From the NCBI RefSeq assembly GCF_004340685.1, contig NZ_SLUN01000051.1, positions 1 through 33,442 on the forward strand: a stretch of 33,442 bases of DNA, read 5' to 3'. A model generated the notes under the pieces. The model made no database searches, was not told the DNA's origin, and worked only from the letters and a program-made list of their open reading frames with translations. How positions within the stretch are numbered: position 1 is the stretch's first letter; the number at the start of each line of letters is the position of its first letter. A program made the translations under genes and the position numbers. Shown piece after piece: positions 25,179 through 33,442 of the stretch. The DNA comes from Hydrogenispora ethanolica. GTDB taxonomy: Bacteria > Bacillota > UBA4882 > UBA8346.

Positions 25179-27428
25179 TTACGCTACGGTGATCCGGACC
25201 GTCTTGGCGCCCAGGGTCTGCGAACGGACGGTCACTTCGATGAGGCCCGCTTCATTGACCGTCTCGATCCAGAAGGCCAGCGCGCCGCCTTTGACGACGA
25301 CTTCCGCCGGGCCCTGCAGCCGGGCCGGACCGGACAGCTCCAGCTTGATGATGTCATCCAGGAACGGCAGCAGGTTGCCGTACTGGTCCAAAACCCGCAC
25401 CGTGATCCGGGTGGCGTCCTTCTGGGCGGCGTCCAACTGCAGGTCATCGGCTGCCACCGCCAGCTCGGCGGGGACCGGAGCCTTGCTCAGCTTGCGCTCG
25501 ATGACCACCCGGCCTTGATGGTAACCCCGGAAGATTCCGTCCCGCCAGACCATGCCCCACTCGCCCAGCTTTTCCTGGGGAATCACCGTTAGATCGACGA
25601 CCGCCGGCGGATAGGGAACCCCCGGGTAGTCGGCCTTGCGGGGGTAGATCTTCTCGGCCACTGTTTCGGAGCCGAATTGCATCTCGATATAATCGCAGTT
25701 GGTGAAGATCACCAGCGGAAAGATGTTGCACTGGTCGCGCTCGCCCCGGGCCCAGAAGGTGACCGGCTCCAGCACCGGCTCGACCTCCGGCGCCACCTGG
25801 GACTTGTAGGCGTAGGCGGCGAATTTGGGCAGCCGGAACATATCCATCACACCGTGGTAGCAGATGCGGTCCCCGGCGCCGAAATCCTTGTGGGTATTGT
25901 AGTCAAAGGCGCACCAGCCGATGGCCCCGGCGATGCTCGGGTCCAGTCCGGCGGCGTTCTGGACTCTCAGATGGCGCAGGGCGTGCTCGCTCTGGCGTTC
26001 CTCCTGGTCGAAACGCTTGGTCGGGTACATGTGGCCGTTGAACTCCGTGACCAGGTACGGCACTTTATGGTCGAGTCCGGTGACCTCCTCCTGTCCCCGC
26101 AGCGGCGGCCGGATCCCGTCATGGATGAAATCGTTGAAGGTATAGACATCCTCCAGCAGGTGGCTGTGGGTGATGCAGCGCACCCCGCCGGTCTGGCGGG
26201 TGGCGTCCAGCTGATGGGCGATCCGGTTGGTGGCGGCATACAGCGGATCATCATCCCGCGACTCATTGATGCGGACCCCCCAGAGGATGATCGCCGGATG
26301 GTTCCAGTCGCGCTCGATCATCTCGCGGACATTCTCCCGGACAATCTCCTGCCAGGCCGGGCCGCCGATATGCTGCCAACCCGGGATCTCCTCGAAGACC
26401 AGCAGCCCGATGGCGTCGCATTCATTCAGGAAATGCCGGGATTGCGGATAATGCGAGGTGCGCACCAGATTCAGATGCAGCTCGTGCTTGAGGATCCGGG
26501 CGTCCTTCTCCTGCACCCGCTGGGGCATGGCGTAGCCCACGTAGGGATAGGACTGATGCCGGTTCAGGCCGCGCAGTTTCAGGTGCCGGCCGTTCAGGTA
26601 AAAACCGTCCGTCCTGAACTCGGCCTGGCGGAATCCGAACCGGTCGGAATAGGCGTCGGAATATTCCCCCAGGGTCAGCTCCACGTCGATCTCGTAGCGC
26701 TGGGGGCGGTCGATGTCCCAGAGCTTGATGTCGCGCAGGCCGTTGATGCTGAATTCATACGCGGCCGTCTCGGCGGAGATGGCCGCTTCGAAACTGCCGG
26801 ACCAGACCGTCGGCCCCGCCAGTTCCCTGAGGGTCACCTTGAACTGACCATTTCCCCGGACTGTCCCGTCGTGGCGCAGGAAGACCTTGACCCGGACCGT
26901 TTTGGCCTCTTCGAGCACCCGCTCCGGCTCCACCTTGAGGTTGCGGATGGACACCCCGTCATAAATGCCCAGGCTGACCTCGCGGTAGATCCCACCGTAG
27001 GTCAGGTAGTCGATCTGGCCGCCGAAAGGCGGGATATCCTCCAGTTCGGCCGAGTCGACCACCACCGTTAAGAGATTATCGGCCCGCTCGAAATCATAGG
27101 CGCCGTCGATCCGGATGTCGAAAGGCGTATAACCGCCCTTGTGCTCCCCCAGGAAGGCGCCGTTCAGATAGACCTTGGCGTAGGCCATGACCCCTTCAAA
27201 ATGAAGATAGATCGGTTTGCCGCGGCCAGCGGCGGGGATCGTTAACGGATACCGGTAGCAGGACTGGATCTGATACGCTTGCTCATCCAGATAGTTATAG
27301 GGCAACTCTACGTTGGCGTGGGGCAAGTTCACCGCGGTGAACCCTTCCAGACCGGATTGCCGTTCCATGCCGCGCTCGTAACGCGGTTGATAATACCAGT
27401 GGTTGTTGAGCGGAATTACTTTTCTCAT
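25179..27428 (-). CDS. Glycoside hydrolase family 2 (beta-galactosidase/beta-glucuronidase-like)
   Basis: A 749-residue enzyme without signal peptide, so cytoplasmic. The N-terminal jelly roll has YLHFEGVMAYAKVYLNG and GGYTPFDI, then YGGIYREV, all GH2 hallmarks. An immunoglobulin-like domain spans about 165-270. The TIM barrel (about 275-570) has LRGLNRHQSYPYVG, the acid/base Glu389 in ILWGVRINES and the probable nucleophile Glu462 in YLVTEFNGH. C-terminal beta domains follow, the last with VRVLDQYGNLLPF. GH2 covers beta-galactosidase, beta-glucuronidase, beta-mannosidase and others, and the specificity is not decided. The ATG follows CAGGAGG, 13 bp after the permease stop, so it is the last gene of the sugar operon. 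Confidence 0.95.
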   Translation of the reverse strand: MRKVIPLNNHWYYQPRYERGMERQSGLEGFTAVNLPHANVELPYNYLDEQAYQIQSCYRYPLTIPAAGRGKPIYLHFEGVMAYAKVYLNGAFLGEHKGGYTPFDIRIDGAYDFERADNLLTVVVDSAELEDIPPFGGQIDYLTYGGIYREVSLGIYDGVSIRNLKVEPERVLEEAKTVRVKVFLRHDGTVRGNGQFKVTLRELAGPTVWSGSFEAAISAETAAYEFSINGLRDIKLWDIDRPQRYEIDVELTLGEYSDAYSDRFGFRQAEFRTDGFYLNGRHLKLRGLNRHQSYPYVGYAMPQRVQEKDARILKHELHLNLVRTSHYPQSRHFLNECDAIGLLVFEEIPGWQHIGGPAWQEIVRENVREMIERDWNHPAIILWGVRINESRDDDPLYAATNRIAHQLDATRQTGGVRCITHSHLLEDVYTFNDFIHDGIRPPLRGQEEVTGLDHKVPYLVTEFNGHMYPTKRFDQEERQSEHALRHLRVQNAAGLDPSIAGAIGWCAFDYNTHKDFGAGDRICYHGVMDMFRLPKFAAYAYKSQVAPEVEPVLEPVTFWARGERDQCNIFPLVIFTNCDYIEMQFGSETVAEKIYPRKADYPGVPYPPAVVDLTVIPQEKLGEWGMVWRDGIFRGYHQGRVVIERKLSKAPVPAELAVAADDLQLDAAQKDATRITVRVLDQYGNLLPFLDDIIKLELSGPARLQGPAEVVVKGGALAFWIETVNEAGLIEVTVRSQTLGAKTVRITVA

Positions 27429-27440
27429 TGCTGCCTCCTG

Positions 27441-28259
27441 TCATTGTTTTACGGATCCGGTAATGCCTTGGACGAAATAGTTTTGCAGCCCGAAGAAGAT
27501 CAGGATCATCGGCAGGGTCGACAGCACAATCGCCGCCATCACCGCGCCGTACTCCGGGAAATAGGCCGAAGCCATCGTCGAGACCAACAGCGGCAGGGTC
27601 TTCTGCTGGTTGGTCTGGAGCAGGATCAACGGCATCATATAAGCATTCCAGCTGGTCATAAAGGCGTAAATCGCCGCCGCGGCGTAGGTCGCCTTCATGG
27701 CCGGCGCCACGATGGAGCAGAAAATCCGGAATTCGCCGGCGCCGTCCACCCGGGCCGCCTGAATGATCTCCTTGGGGAAAGTCTTGAAGCTCTGCCGGAA
27801 GAAGAAAATGATAAACACCGAAGCCAGCGAGATCAGGATCAGCCCCGCATGGGTGTTCAACAGGCCGAACTTGACCATCATCCGGAACAGCGGGACCATC
27901 AGCGCGGCCAAAGGGACCATCATCGACAGCATCACCAGGCCGTAGACTTTTTCCCGCGACTTCGTGACGTAAAACTCGAACCCGTAGGCGGCCATGGAAG
28001 AAACGATCAGTTGCCCGATCACGGTCAGGATGGCGATCTTGCTCGAATTGAAGAAGATCCGGACCACGTCGAATTGGCCGAACAGGATGGTCAGATTCTG
28101 CGCCAGATGCCGGCCGAAGGTCATCTTGCCCTGGATCACCTCGATCGCCGCGTTGGTCATCCCCACGATCATCCAGTAGAATGGAAAGACCGACGCCACA
28201 AAGGCGATGCTCAGAAAGGCGTAGGCGCATATTTTAAAGAGAAGGTTTCTCCGTTTCAT
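27441..28259 (-). CDS. Carbohydrate ABC transporter permease (MalG type)
   Basis: A 272-residue inner-membrane protein with six predicted helices. The cytoplasmic loop EIIQAARVDGAGEFRIFCSI carries the EAA motif that docks on the ATPase; its Gly is in the usual place. It is the second permease of a CUT1-type importer. Its ATG overlaps the TGA of the upstream permease (ATGA), indicating translational coupling. No ATPase gene lies in the operon, as is common where one MsmX-like ATPase serves several importers. Confidence 0.95.
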   Translation of the reverse strand: MKRRNLLFKICAYAFLSIAFVASVFPFYWMIVGMTNAAIEVIQGKMTFGRHLAQNLTILFGQFDVVRIFFNSSKIAILTVIGQLIVSSMAAYGFEFYVTKSREKVYGLVMLSMMVPLAALMVPLFRMMVKFGLLNTHAGLILISLASVFIIFFFRQSFKTFPKEIIQAARVDGAGEFRIFCSIVAPAMKATYAAAAIYAFMTSWNAYMMPLILLQTNQQKTLPLLVSTMASAYFPEYGAVMAAIVLSTLPMILIFFGLQNYFVQGITGSVKQ

Positions 28260-29197
28260 TTTTTATCACCTGCCAGCCTAAATTGGATCACGGAGAACAC
28301 CGCCACCAGGAAGACGATGGCATAGGCCACCGTGGAAGCGTAGCCGAAGTTCGGCATGAATTTGAAGCAGAGATTGTAGATGTACACCGACATCGTCAGC
28401 AGCGAATTGCCGGGCCCGATGGTCGCCGCGGAGACGCCCATCGCCGAAAAGTTCATCGGCTCGTCGAACAGCTGCAGGGTGCCGATGGTGGACATGATCG
28501 CCGTAAACAGCAGGATCGGTTTCAGCATCGGCACCGTGATGTGCCGGAACTGCTGCAAGCGGCCCGCGCCGTCGATCTCGGCCGATTCGTACAGGTCGTC
28601 GGGGATGTTCTGCAGCCCCGACAGGTAGAAGATCATGTTATACCCGGTCCAGCGCCAGGTCATGGCGATCATCACCGTGATCCGCGCCCAGAACGGCTCG
28701 GTCAGCCAGGGAATGGGCGCGGCGATCAGGTGGAGCGCCATGAGGCCGTGGTTGATAAAGCCATCCGCGCTGAACATCATCTTAAACAGCAGGGAGTAGG
28801 CTACCAGCGAGGTGACGGCCGGCAAAAAGATGCCGGTCCGGAAGACGCCGCGGAACCGCAACGACTTGTCATTCAACAGCGAGGCGATGACCAGGGCCAG
28901 CAACAACATGATCGGGACCTGGATCAAGAAAAAAATGAAGGTGTTTTGCAAGGCCTGCAAAAACACCGGATCATTCAACAATTTCAGATAATTCCCAAAG
29001 CCCACGAAGGTCTGAATGACGCCGCGGGAGGAGATGGTCGACATATAGAGCGAGCTGATGATGGGGTACAGCATAAAGAGGCCCAATAACAGCAGGGCGA
29101 ACGATGCAAAGAACCAGCCGTACCGGTTCTGGCTCTTCTCGAAGGAAGCGAATGGGGGCCGCGTTTTCGCGGGAGGAGTCGCCGGATTGTGCAACAT
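28256..29197 (-). CDS. Carbohydrate ABC transporter permease (MalF type)
   Basis: The 313-residue protein has a Pro-rich cytoplasmic N-terminus, six membrane helices and the EAA loop DLYESAEIDGAGRLQQFRHI. It forms the transmembrane channel with the next gene's product. GAGGTGAG precedes the ATG. A hairpin with a T tract lies between it and the upstream binding-protein gene and probably lowers its expression relative to that gene. Confidence 0.95.
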   Translation of the reverse strand: MLHNPATPPAKTRPPFASFEKSQNRYGWFFASFALLLLGLFMLYPIISSLYMSTISSRGVIQTFVGFGNYLKLLNDPVFLQALQNTFIFFLIQVPIMLLLALVIASLLNDKSLRFRGVFRTGIFLPAVTSLVAYSLLFKMMFSADGFINHGLMALHLIAAPIPWLTEPFWARITVMIAMTWRWTGYNMIFYLSGLQNIPDDLYESAEIDGAGRLQQFRHITVPMLKPILLFTAIMSTIGTLQLFDEPMNFSAMGVSAATIGPGNSLLTMSVYIYNLCFKFMPNFGYASTVAYAIVFLVAVFSVIQFRLAGDKK

Positions 29198-29216
29198 GAT
29201 GTGCTCACCTCTTCGT

Positions 29217-29260
29217 TTAAAAAGAGGAATAATACCAGGATCCCCAGCATTATTCCTCTT
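29217..29260 (-). terminator. Intercistronic hairpin/attenuator between binding protein and permease
   Basis: AAGAGGAATAAT (29222-29233) pairs perfectly with ATTATTCCTCTT (29249-29260), 12 bp with a 15-base loop. In minus-strand reading CTTTTTAAA follows. It lies 45 bases after the binding-protein stop and just before the permease ribosome binding site. Confidence 0.75.
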
Positions 29261-29305
29261 ATGGATCGAATTACATCGTGGCCGCGGAATTCATCATCGG
29301 GCAGC

Positions 29306-30592
29306 CTATAAATTGATCTGGTTTTTGAGTTGATCTTCGGCTTTCTTGAGCGCCGCTTCCACGGTGAGCTTGCCGGCCAGGTATTCCGGCATGACGGTCA
29401 TCAGGGCCGTATCCGCCTCGTACGTATAGACGCCGTAATTGATGCCCGGAATCTTCTTCATCCAGGCCGAGAAATCGGAAAAGACTTTTTGGCCGCCGAA
29501 GAACTCGTCGGCTACCGTATAGGAAGGACCGTTCTGAGCCGGCAGGTAGGTTCCGATGGCGCCCTGGCCGACCAGGATCTTCTGGTAGAAGTCCTTATCC
29601 GCCGCGAAGGTGGATTTCAGGAAGTCTTCGGCCACGGCCTTGTTGGACGAACCCTGGGTGATGTACCAGCTCGAGCCGCCCAGGTTGGAATAGTTCACCG
29701 AAGCCTTCAGATTCATCCTGGGGGTGGGAAGGGCCGCCCATTTGCCGGACTGACTCTTCTCGGCCTTGATGGAACCGATGATCCAGCAACCGGTGATGAT
29801 CGAGGCCGCCTCGCCTTTGTTGAAGGCGGAGACCCATTCGTTCCAGCCGGTGGTCTTTTTGATCATTCCCGACTCCATGAGCTTCTTGTAGGTGGCAAAG
29901 GCTTCCTTCAACGCCGGATTGTTGGCGATGTAGGGTTTGCCGTTCTTGTCAAAATACCACAAGCCGGCGGACTGCAACATGATCCGGATCAAGCCGCCGT
30001 CGGCCGGGTCAAAGGTGTAGGCGTCCTTGCCGGTGGCGGCTTTCACTTTCTTGCCGATCTCGATGAATTTATCCCAGGTGAGGTTATTCAGGTCGGAAGG
30101 CTTGTATCCCGCCTTGGCCAGGTAGTCGGTGCGGTAGAACAGCGCGCTCACGCCGGAATCGAACGGAACGCCGTAAATCTTGCCGTTCACGGTCATCAGC
30201 TTATTTTTGTAGCTGGCGAAATTCTTGTGATTGATCTTCTTGGTCAGATCGTCAAAAGCGCCGGGATAGGCCTGCAGGTATTTCTGGGCATTGTAATCCT
30301 CGATCAGGACGATATCCGGCAAACCCTCTTTGACGCCGGACGCCAGCACCGTATGGAGCTTTTGTTCCACATCGGCCTTGGCCATCTCCACGATCTCGAT
30401 CTGGACATTGGGATTGTTCTTCTGGTACCGGGCTTTGGCCTCCTTCATCACCGCGATGTTGAAATTGGGGTCCCAGGCCCAGATGGTAATCTTGCCCGAT
30501 TTTTTGGCAGCTCCCATGGCGGCCGCGCCGCTGCAAGCCAGCAGTGAAACTGCCATACAAACCGTTACAAGCATTGCAAAAAGCTTCTTCAC
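29306..30592 (-). CDS. Sugar ABC transporter substrate-binding lipoprotein
   Basis: A 428-residue extracytoplasmic binding protein. It starts at GTG after AGGAGGAGAAGG. The signal sequence KKLFAMLVTVCMAVSLLAC ends in a lipobox with Cys20, so it should be lipid-anchored. The mature part is of the MalE-like solute-binding family 1: ITIWAWDPNFN, DIVLIEDYN, YGVPFDSGVSALFYR, FNKGEAASIITGCW and a C-terminal region rich in aromatic residues. It captures an oligosaccharide or glycoside and delivers it to the two permeases. It is first in its operon and has a strong promoter. Confidence 0.96.
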   Translation of the reverse strand: MKKLFAMLVTVCMAVSLLACSGAAAMGAAKKSGKITIWAWDPNFNIAVMKEAKARYQKNNPNVQIEIVEMAKADVEQKLHTVLASGVKEGLPDIVLIEDYNAQKYLQAYPGAFDDLTKKINHKNFASYKNKLMTVNGKIYGVPFDSGVSALFYRTDYLAKAGYKPSDLNNLTWDKFIEIGKKVKAATGKDAYTFDPADGGLIRIMLQSAGLWYFDKNGKPYIANNPALKEAFATYKKLMESGMIKKTTGWNEWVSAFNKGEAASIITGCWIIGSIKAEKSQSGKWAALPTPRMNLKASVNYSNLGGSSWYITQGSSNKAVAEDFLKSTFAADKDFYQKILVGQGAIGTYLPAQNGPSYTVADEFFGGQKVFSDFSAWMKKIPGINYGVYTYEADTALMTVMPEYLAGKLTVEAALKKAEDQLKNQINL

Positions 30593-30655
30593 TACCTTCT
30601 CCTCCTTTATTAAATTTTCTGATTCTCCCTGCTATGGGATGATTTGTTATCTATA

Positions 30656-30684
30656 ATATTAAAAAAGAATGAAAGAAATGTCAA
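30656..30684 (-). promoter_or_regulatory. Promoter of the sugar operon
   Basis: On the minus strand a perfect TTGACA (30679-30684) and TAATAT (30656-30661) lie 17 bases apart, about 65 bases before the binding-protein start. Confidence 0.75.
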
Positions 30685-30685
30685 T

Positions 30686-30727
30686 AAAATTTTACTAAAT
30701 AACATTCCTGAATCATAGTAATATTTT
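30686..30727. promoter_or_regulatory. Candidate operator next to the sugar-operon promoter
   Basis: TTTACTAAA at 30691-30699 is a palindrome about a central C, seven bases upstream of the -35. It also forms the left arm of a wider inverted repeat, AAAATTTTACTA (30686-30697) against TAGTAATATTTT (30716-30727), 11 of 12 matching. A second copy lies by the regulator's promoter. Confidence 0.5.
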
Positions 30728-30875
30728 ATGGAGCCCGCGGTTTCGCTCCTCATAACATTCCCGGTTGCGTCGTCACCACGTGATGCATTACCAGAAATCA
30801 CCGCCGGTCGGCGAATGAATTCCGTTGCGGCCAATGTTTCATTTCCCGGGCGGCTTCGCTGCAGTTTTCCGATAA

Positions 30876-32006
<1,131 letters not shown>

Positions 32007-32939
32007 TTATTCCGGGATCCCGCGATAGGTCCGCTCCAGCGTGCGAATCATCCGGAGCAGCACCTCGTTCACCGGAGTGGCCACCCCGTATTGCCGTCCC
32101 AAGCTGACCACAGTCCCGGCAAAGATCTCCACTTCCGTCTTGCGGCCGGCCTCCACGTCCTGCAGCATCGAAGTTTTTCCTTGCGGCGAAAGCCCGTTGA
32201 TGATCCCGATATAATCCCGGATGTCTTCCTCACTGAGGTTAATCCCTTGTTTTTGCGCCAGCCGGATCACCTCGCACGAAGCCATGGTCATCAGCTCCCG
32301 CGCCTCCCCCACCTTTTGAAAGACTCCGTACGGCGCCTTCAAGACGGCCGACGTCTGATTGACGCCGACATTCATCATGAATTTCCACCAGAGTTCCCTG
32401 AGCATGTCCTCGGGGATCTGGTAGGGGACCCCGGCCCGGTCAAATAGCTCCTTGACCGCGGCCACCTTGGGCGAAGCGGTCCGGTTCAACTTATCGCCGA
32501 AGACGATCTTTCCCATGCTGGAAAAACGGGTCCGGGTCCCTTCCCGTACCGCGTCGGTGCCGACCACGAACGAATAAAGCAGCTTATCCGGGCCATATTC
32601 CGCGCCGATCAGCTCTTCGCTGGTAATTCCGTTCAAGAGGGAAAGAATGATCGTCCGCTCGCCCACCACATTGCGGATGGCCCGGATGCTCTCGGCCAAG
32701 TGGTGTTGTTTGACGGCGATCAGGATCAGGTCGGCCGGCTCGGCCGCGGCCTCCGGCGTCACGAACCGGAAGGGATATTCCCGGCCGTTGACGACGATCC
32801 CCTGGCGTCGATAGCGTTCGATCCGTTCCGGATCGGCGATCACCGTCACCAGCCCGGGATCGCTCTCGTACAACCGGCTGGCATAGGCGCTGCCGATGGC
32901 GCCAAGGCCCGACAGATAGACCTTTTGGATGGTTGACAT
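32007..32939 (-). CDS. 2-Dehydropantoate 2-reductase family protein (PanE/ApbA)
   Basis: A 310-residue NADP-dependent oxidoreductase. The N-terminus VYLSGLGAIGSAYASRL is the ketopantoate-reductase nucleotide-binding loop (GxGAIG), followed by LILIAVKQHHL and ILSLLNGI. The C-terminal helical domain has LRELWWKFMMNVGVNQTSAVL with the catalytic-type Lys and the Asn that binds substrate. The classic role is reduction of ketopantoate to pantoate for coenzyme A, but many paralogues act on other 2-oxo acids. Its place beside a sugar operon leaves the substrate open. The ATG follows GGAGGAG. It converges on the LacI-type gene with no intergenic base. Confidence 0.9.
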   Translation of the reverse strand: MSTIQKVYLSGLGAIGSAYASRLYESDPGLVTVIADPERIERYRRQGIVVNGREYPFRFVTPEAAAEPADLILIAVKQHHLAESIRAIRNVVGERTIILSLLNGITSEELIGAEYGPDKLLYSFVVGTDAVREGTRTRFSSMGKIVFGDKLNRTASPKVAAVKELFDRAGVPYQIPEDMLRELWWKFMMNVGVNQTSAVLKAPYGVFQKVGEARELMTMASCEVIRLAQKQGINLSEEDIRDYIGIINGLSPQGKTSMLQDVEAGRKTEVEIFAGTVVSLGRQYGVATPVNEVLLRMIRTLERTYRGIPE

Positions 32940-33152
32940 ATTGGACTCCTCCGTTTCATTGAAGGCAATGACTTAGCCACAATCGCCCGATGGATAGGAT
33001 ATGAAAATCGCGGCCCGGCCATGCCGTTGAACCAACATGGGCGCCGGCCGCCAACTCATTCTCCGCAATGAATTCGACAGCCCTTGCCGCGAACCTCTTT
33101 TTGGACCTCAAAAAGGGGGACTGCGCCGAAGGATAAATCATGGCGTCTAGTA

Positions 33153-33362
33153 GCGTCGTTTTGCGGATACGTGATCGAGCGGAAGAGCTGAAAGAGAACG
33201 TTTTGTGAATCACAGATCGCTTTGGGTGGCTGAAAGAGCTCATTCAGTCGCTCAGCAAGCTCGTTTTGTGAATAAGAGAGCTTGCTCAATCATTCAGCGA
33301 GCTCTTTTTGTGGATGAGTAAGCTTGTTTTGTGAATCAGCAAGCTTGTTTTGTGAATAAGCC
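33153..33362. repeat. Degenerate 21-bp tandem array, family 1, locus C (10 units)
   Basis: Ten consecutive units of exactly 21 bp run from 33153 to 33362 with no indel. The best-conserved form begins AGCTYGTTTTGTGAAT and the last two units are nearly identical. Other units have a second form with TCAGTCGCTCAGCA- or GCTGAAAG-like ends, so two sub-types are interspersed. The same forms occur at 856-1022. No gene or ribosome binding site is convincing here. Of the surrounding gap, 32940-33152 shows only a hairpin near 33090-33118. Confidence 0.8.
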
Positions 33363-33368
33363 CCCCAC

Positions 33369-33383
33369 CCCAACAAAGTTGGG
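33369..33383. other. Small hairpin at the right edge
   Basis: CCCAAC (33369-33374) pairs with GTTGGG (33378-33383) around AAA, after a C-rich run that ends the 21-bp array. Nothing else is recognisable up to the window end. Confidence 0.4.
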
Positions 33384-33442
33384 ACAAGCGAAGCGATGAA
33401 AATGAAAGAATTGCGTTAAAGGAAGTAATCGGTGAAAGAAGG

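Noticed and set aside
24810..25192. Small repeat proteins on either strand of the 21-bp array
   Set aside because: Open frames exist on both strands simply because the period is a multiple of three. None has a ribosome binding site, and the region lies between two terminators.
25677..27071. Plus-strand open frame of 464 codons opposite the GH2 gene
   Set aside because: It is antisense to a well-supported GH2 enzyme, with skewed composition and no ribosome binding site or domain.
29330..30547. Plus-strand open frame of 405 codons opposite the binding-protein gene
   Set aside because: It is a shadow of a clear lipoprotein gene; the residue composition is Gly/His/Asp-rich and unrelated to any family I know.
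33153..33362. CRISPR array
   Set aside because: Units are contiguous and degenerate with no unique spacers, and no cas genes are nearby. The same applies to the arrays at 856-1022 and 24891-25142.

Overview
The window looks like chromosomal DNA of a Bacillota-type (Firmicute) organism that nevertheless has an outer membrane. Strong AGGAGG-type ribosome binding sites, frequent GTG/TTG starts, sigma-A-like promoters with 17-bp spacers and a LacI/ABC sugar operon point to Bacillota. A MarR-controlled RND pump with a periplasmic adaptor and a TolC-like outer-membrane channel implies a diderm envelope. The species cannot be named from the sequence. No rRNA, tRNA, CRISPR array, transposase or phage gene is visible.

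Layout. 1-8.0 kb is a loose set of single genes: a decayed SAM methyltransferase (frameshift plus lost C-terminus), a MATE exporter, an amidohydrolase, a DUF1801 protein, a GNAT acetyltransferase, a flavodiiron protein and a zinc deaminase with a novel-looking C-terminal half. 8.0-11 kb holds two doubtful ORFs, an AraC/GyrI-like regulator and a coiled-coil protein built from a 21-bp tandem repeat. 11-17 kb holds a chemotaxis receptor, UppP next to a DedA/TVP38-like membrane protein, a large membrane-anchored pentapeptide-repeat protein and a possible small membrane protein. 17-23.4 kb is the MarR - adaptor - RND operon, in which the RND pump and the TolC-like channel are one continuous 1487-codon reading frame. 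23.7-24.7 kb is a nitronate-monooxygenase-like flavoprotein. 25.2-32 kb is a sugar module on the minus strand: binding lipoprotein, two permeases and a cytoplasmic GH2 glycosidase, with a divergent LacI-type regulator. A ketopantoate-reductase-like gene converges on that regulator with no bases between the two stop codons.

How the genes work together. The LacI-type protein probably controls import of an oligosaccharide or glycoside that GH2 hydrolyses inside the cell. No ATPase is encoded here, so one must be supplied from elsewhere. The MarR protein probably represses its own operon through a perfect 22-bp palindrome touching the -10 box, so that a whole tripartite pump is induced together. 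UppP and the DedA-like protein may act together in undecaprenyl-phosphate recycling.

Structure outside the genes. Intergenic DNA carries degenerate tandem arrays with an exact 21-bp period. One sequence family occurs at 856-1022, about 8050-8112 and 33153-33362. A second family forms 12 in-phase units at 24891-25142. There are also several long perfect or near-perfect palindromes (3755-3842, 4473-4577, 10990-11037). The strongest candidates for something undescribed are the RND-TolC fusion with an embedded signal peptide and the 21-bp array families.
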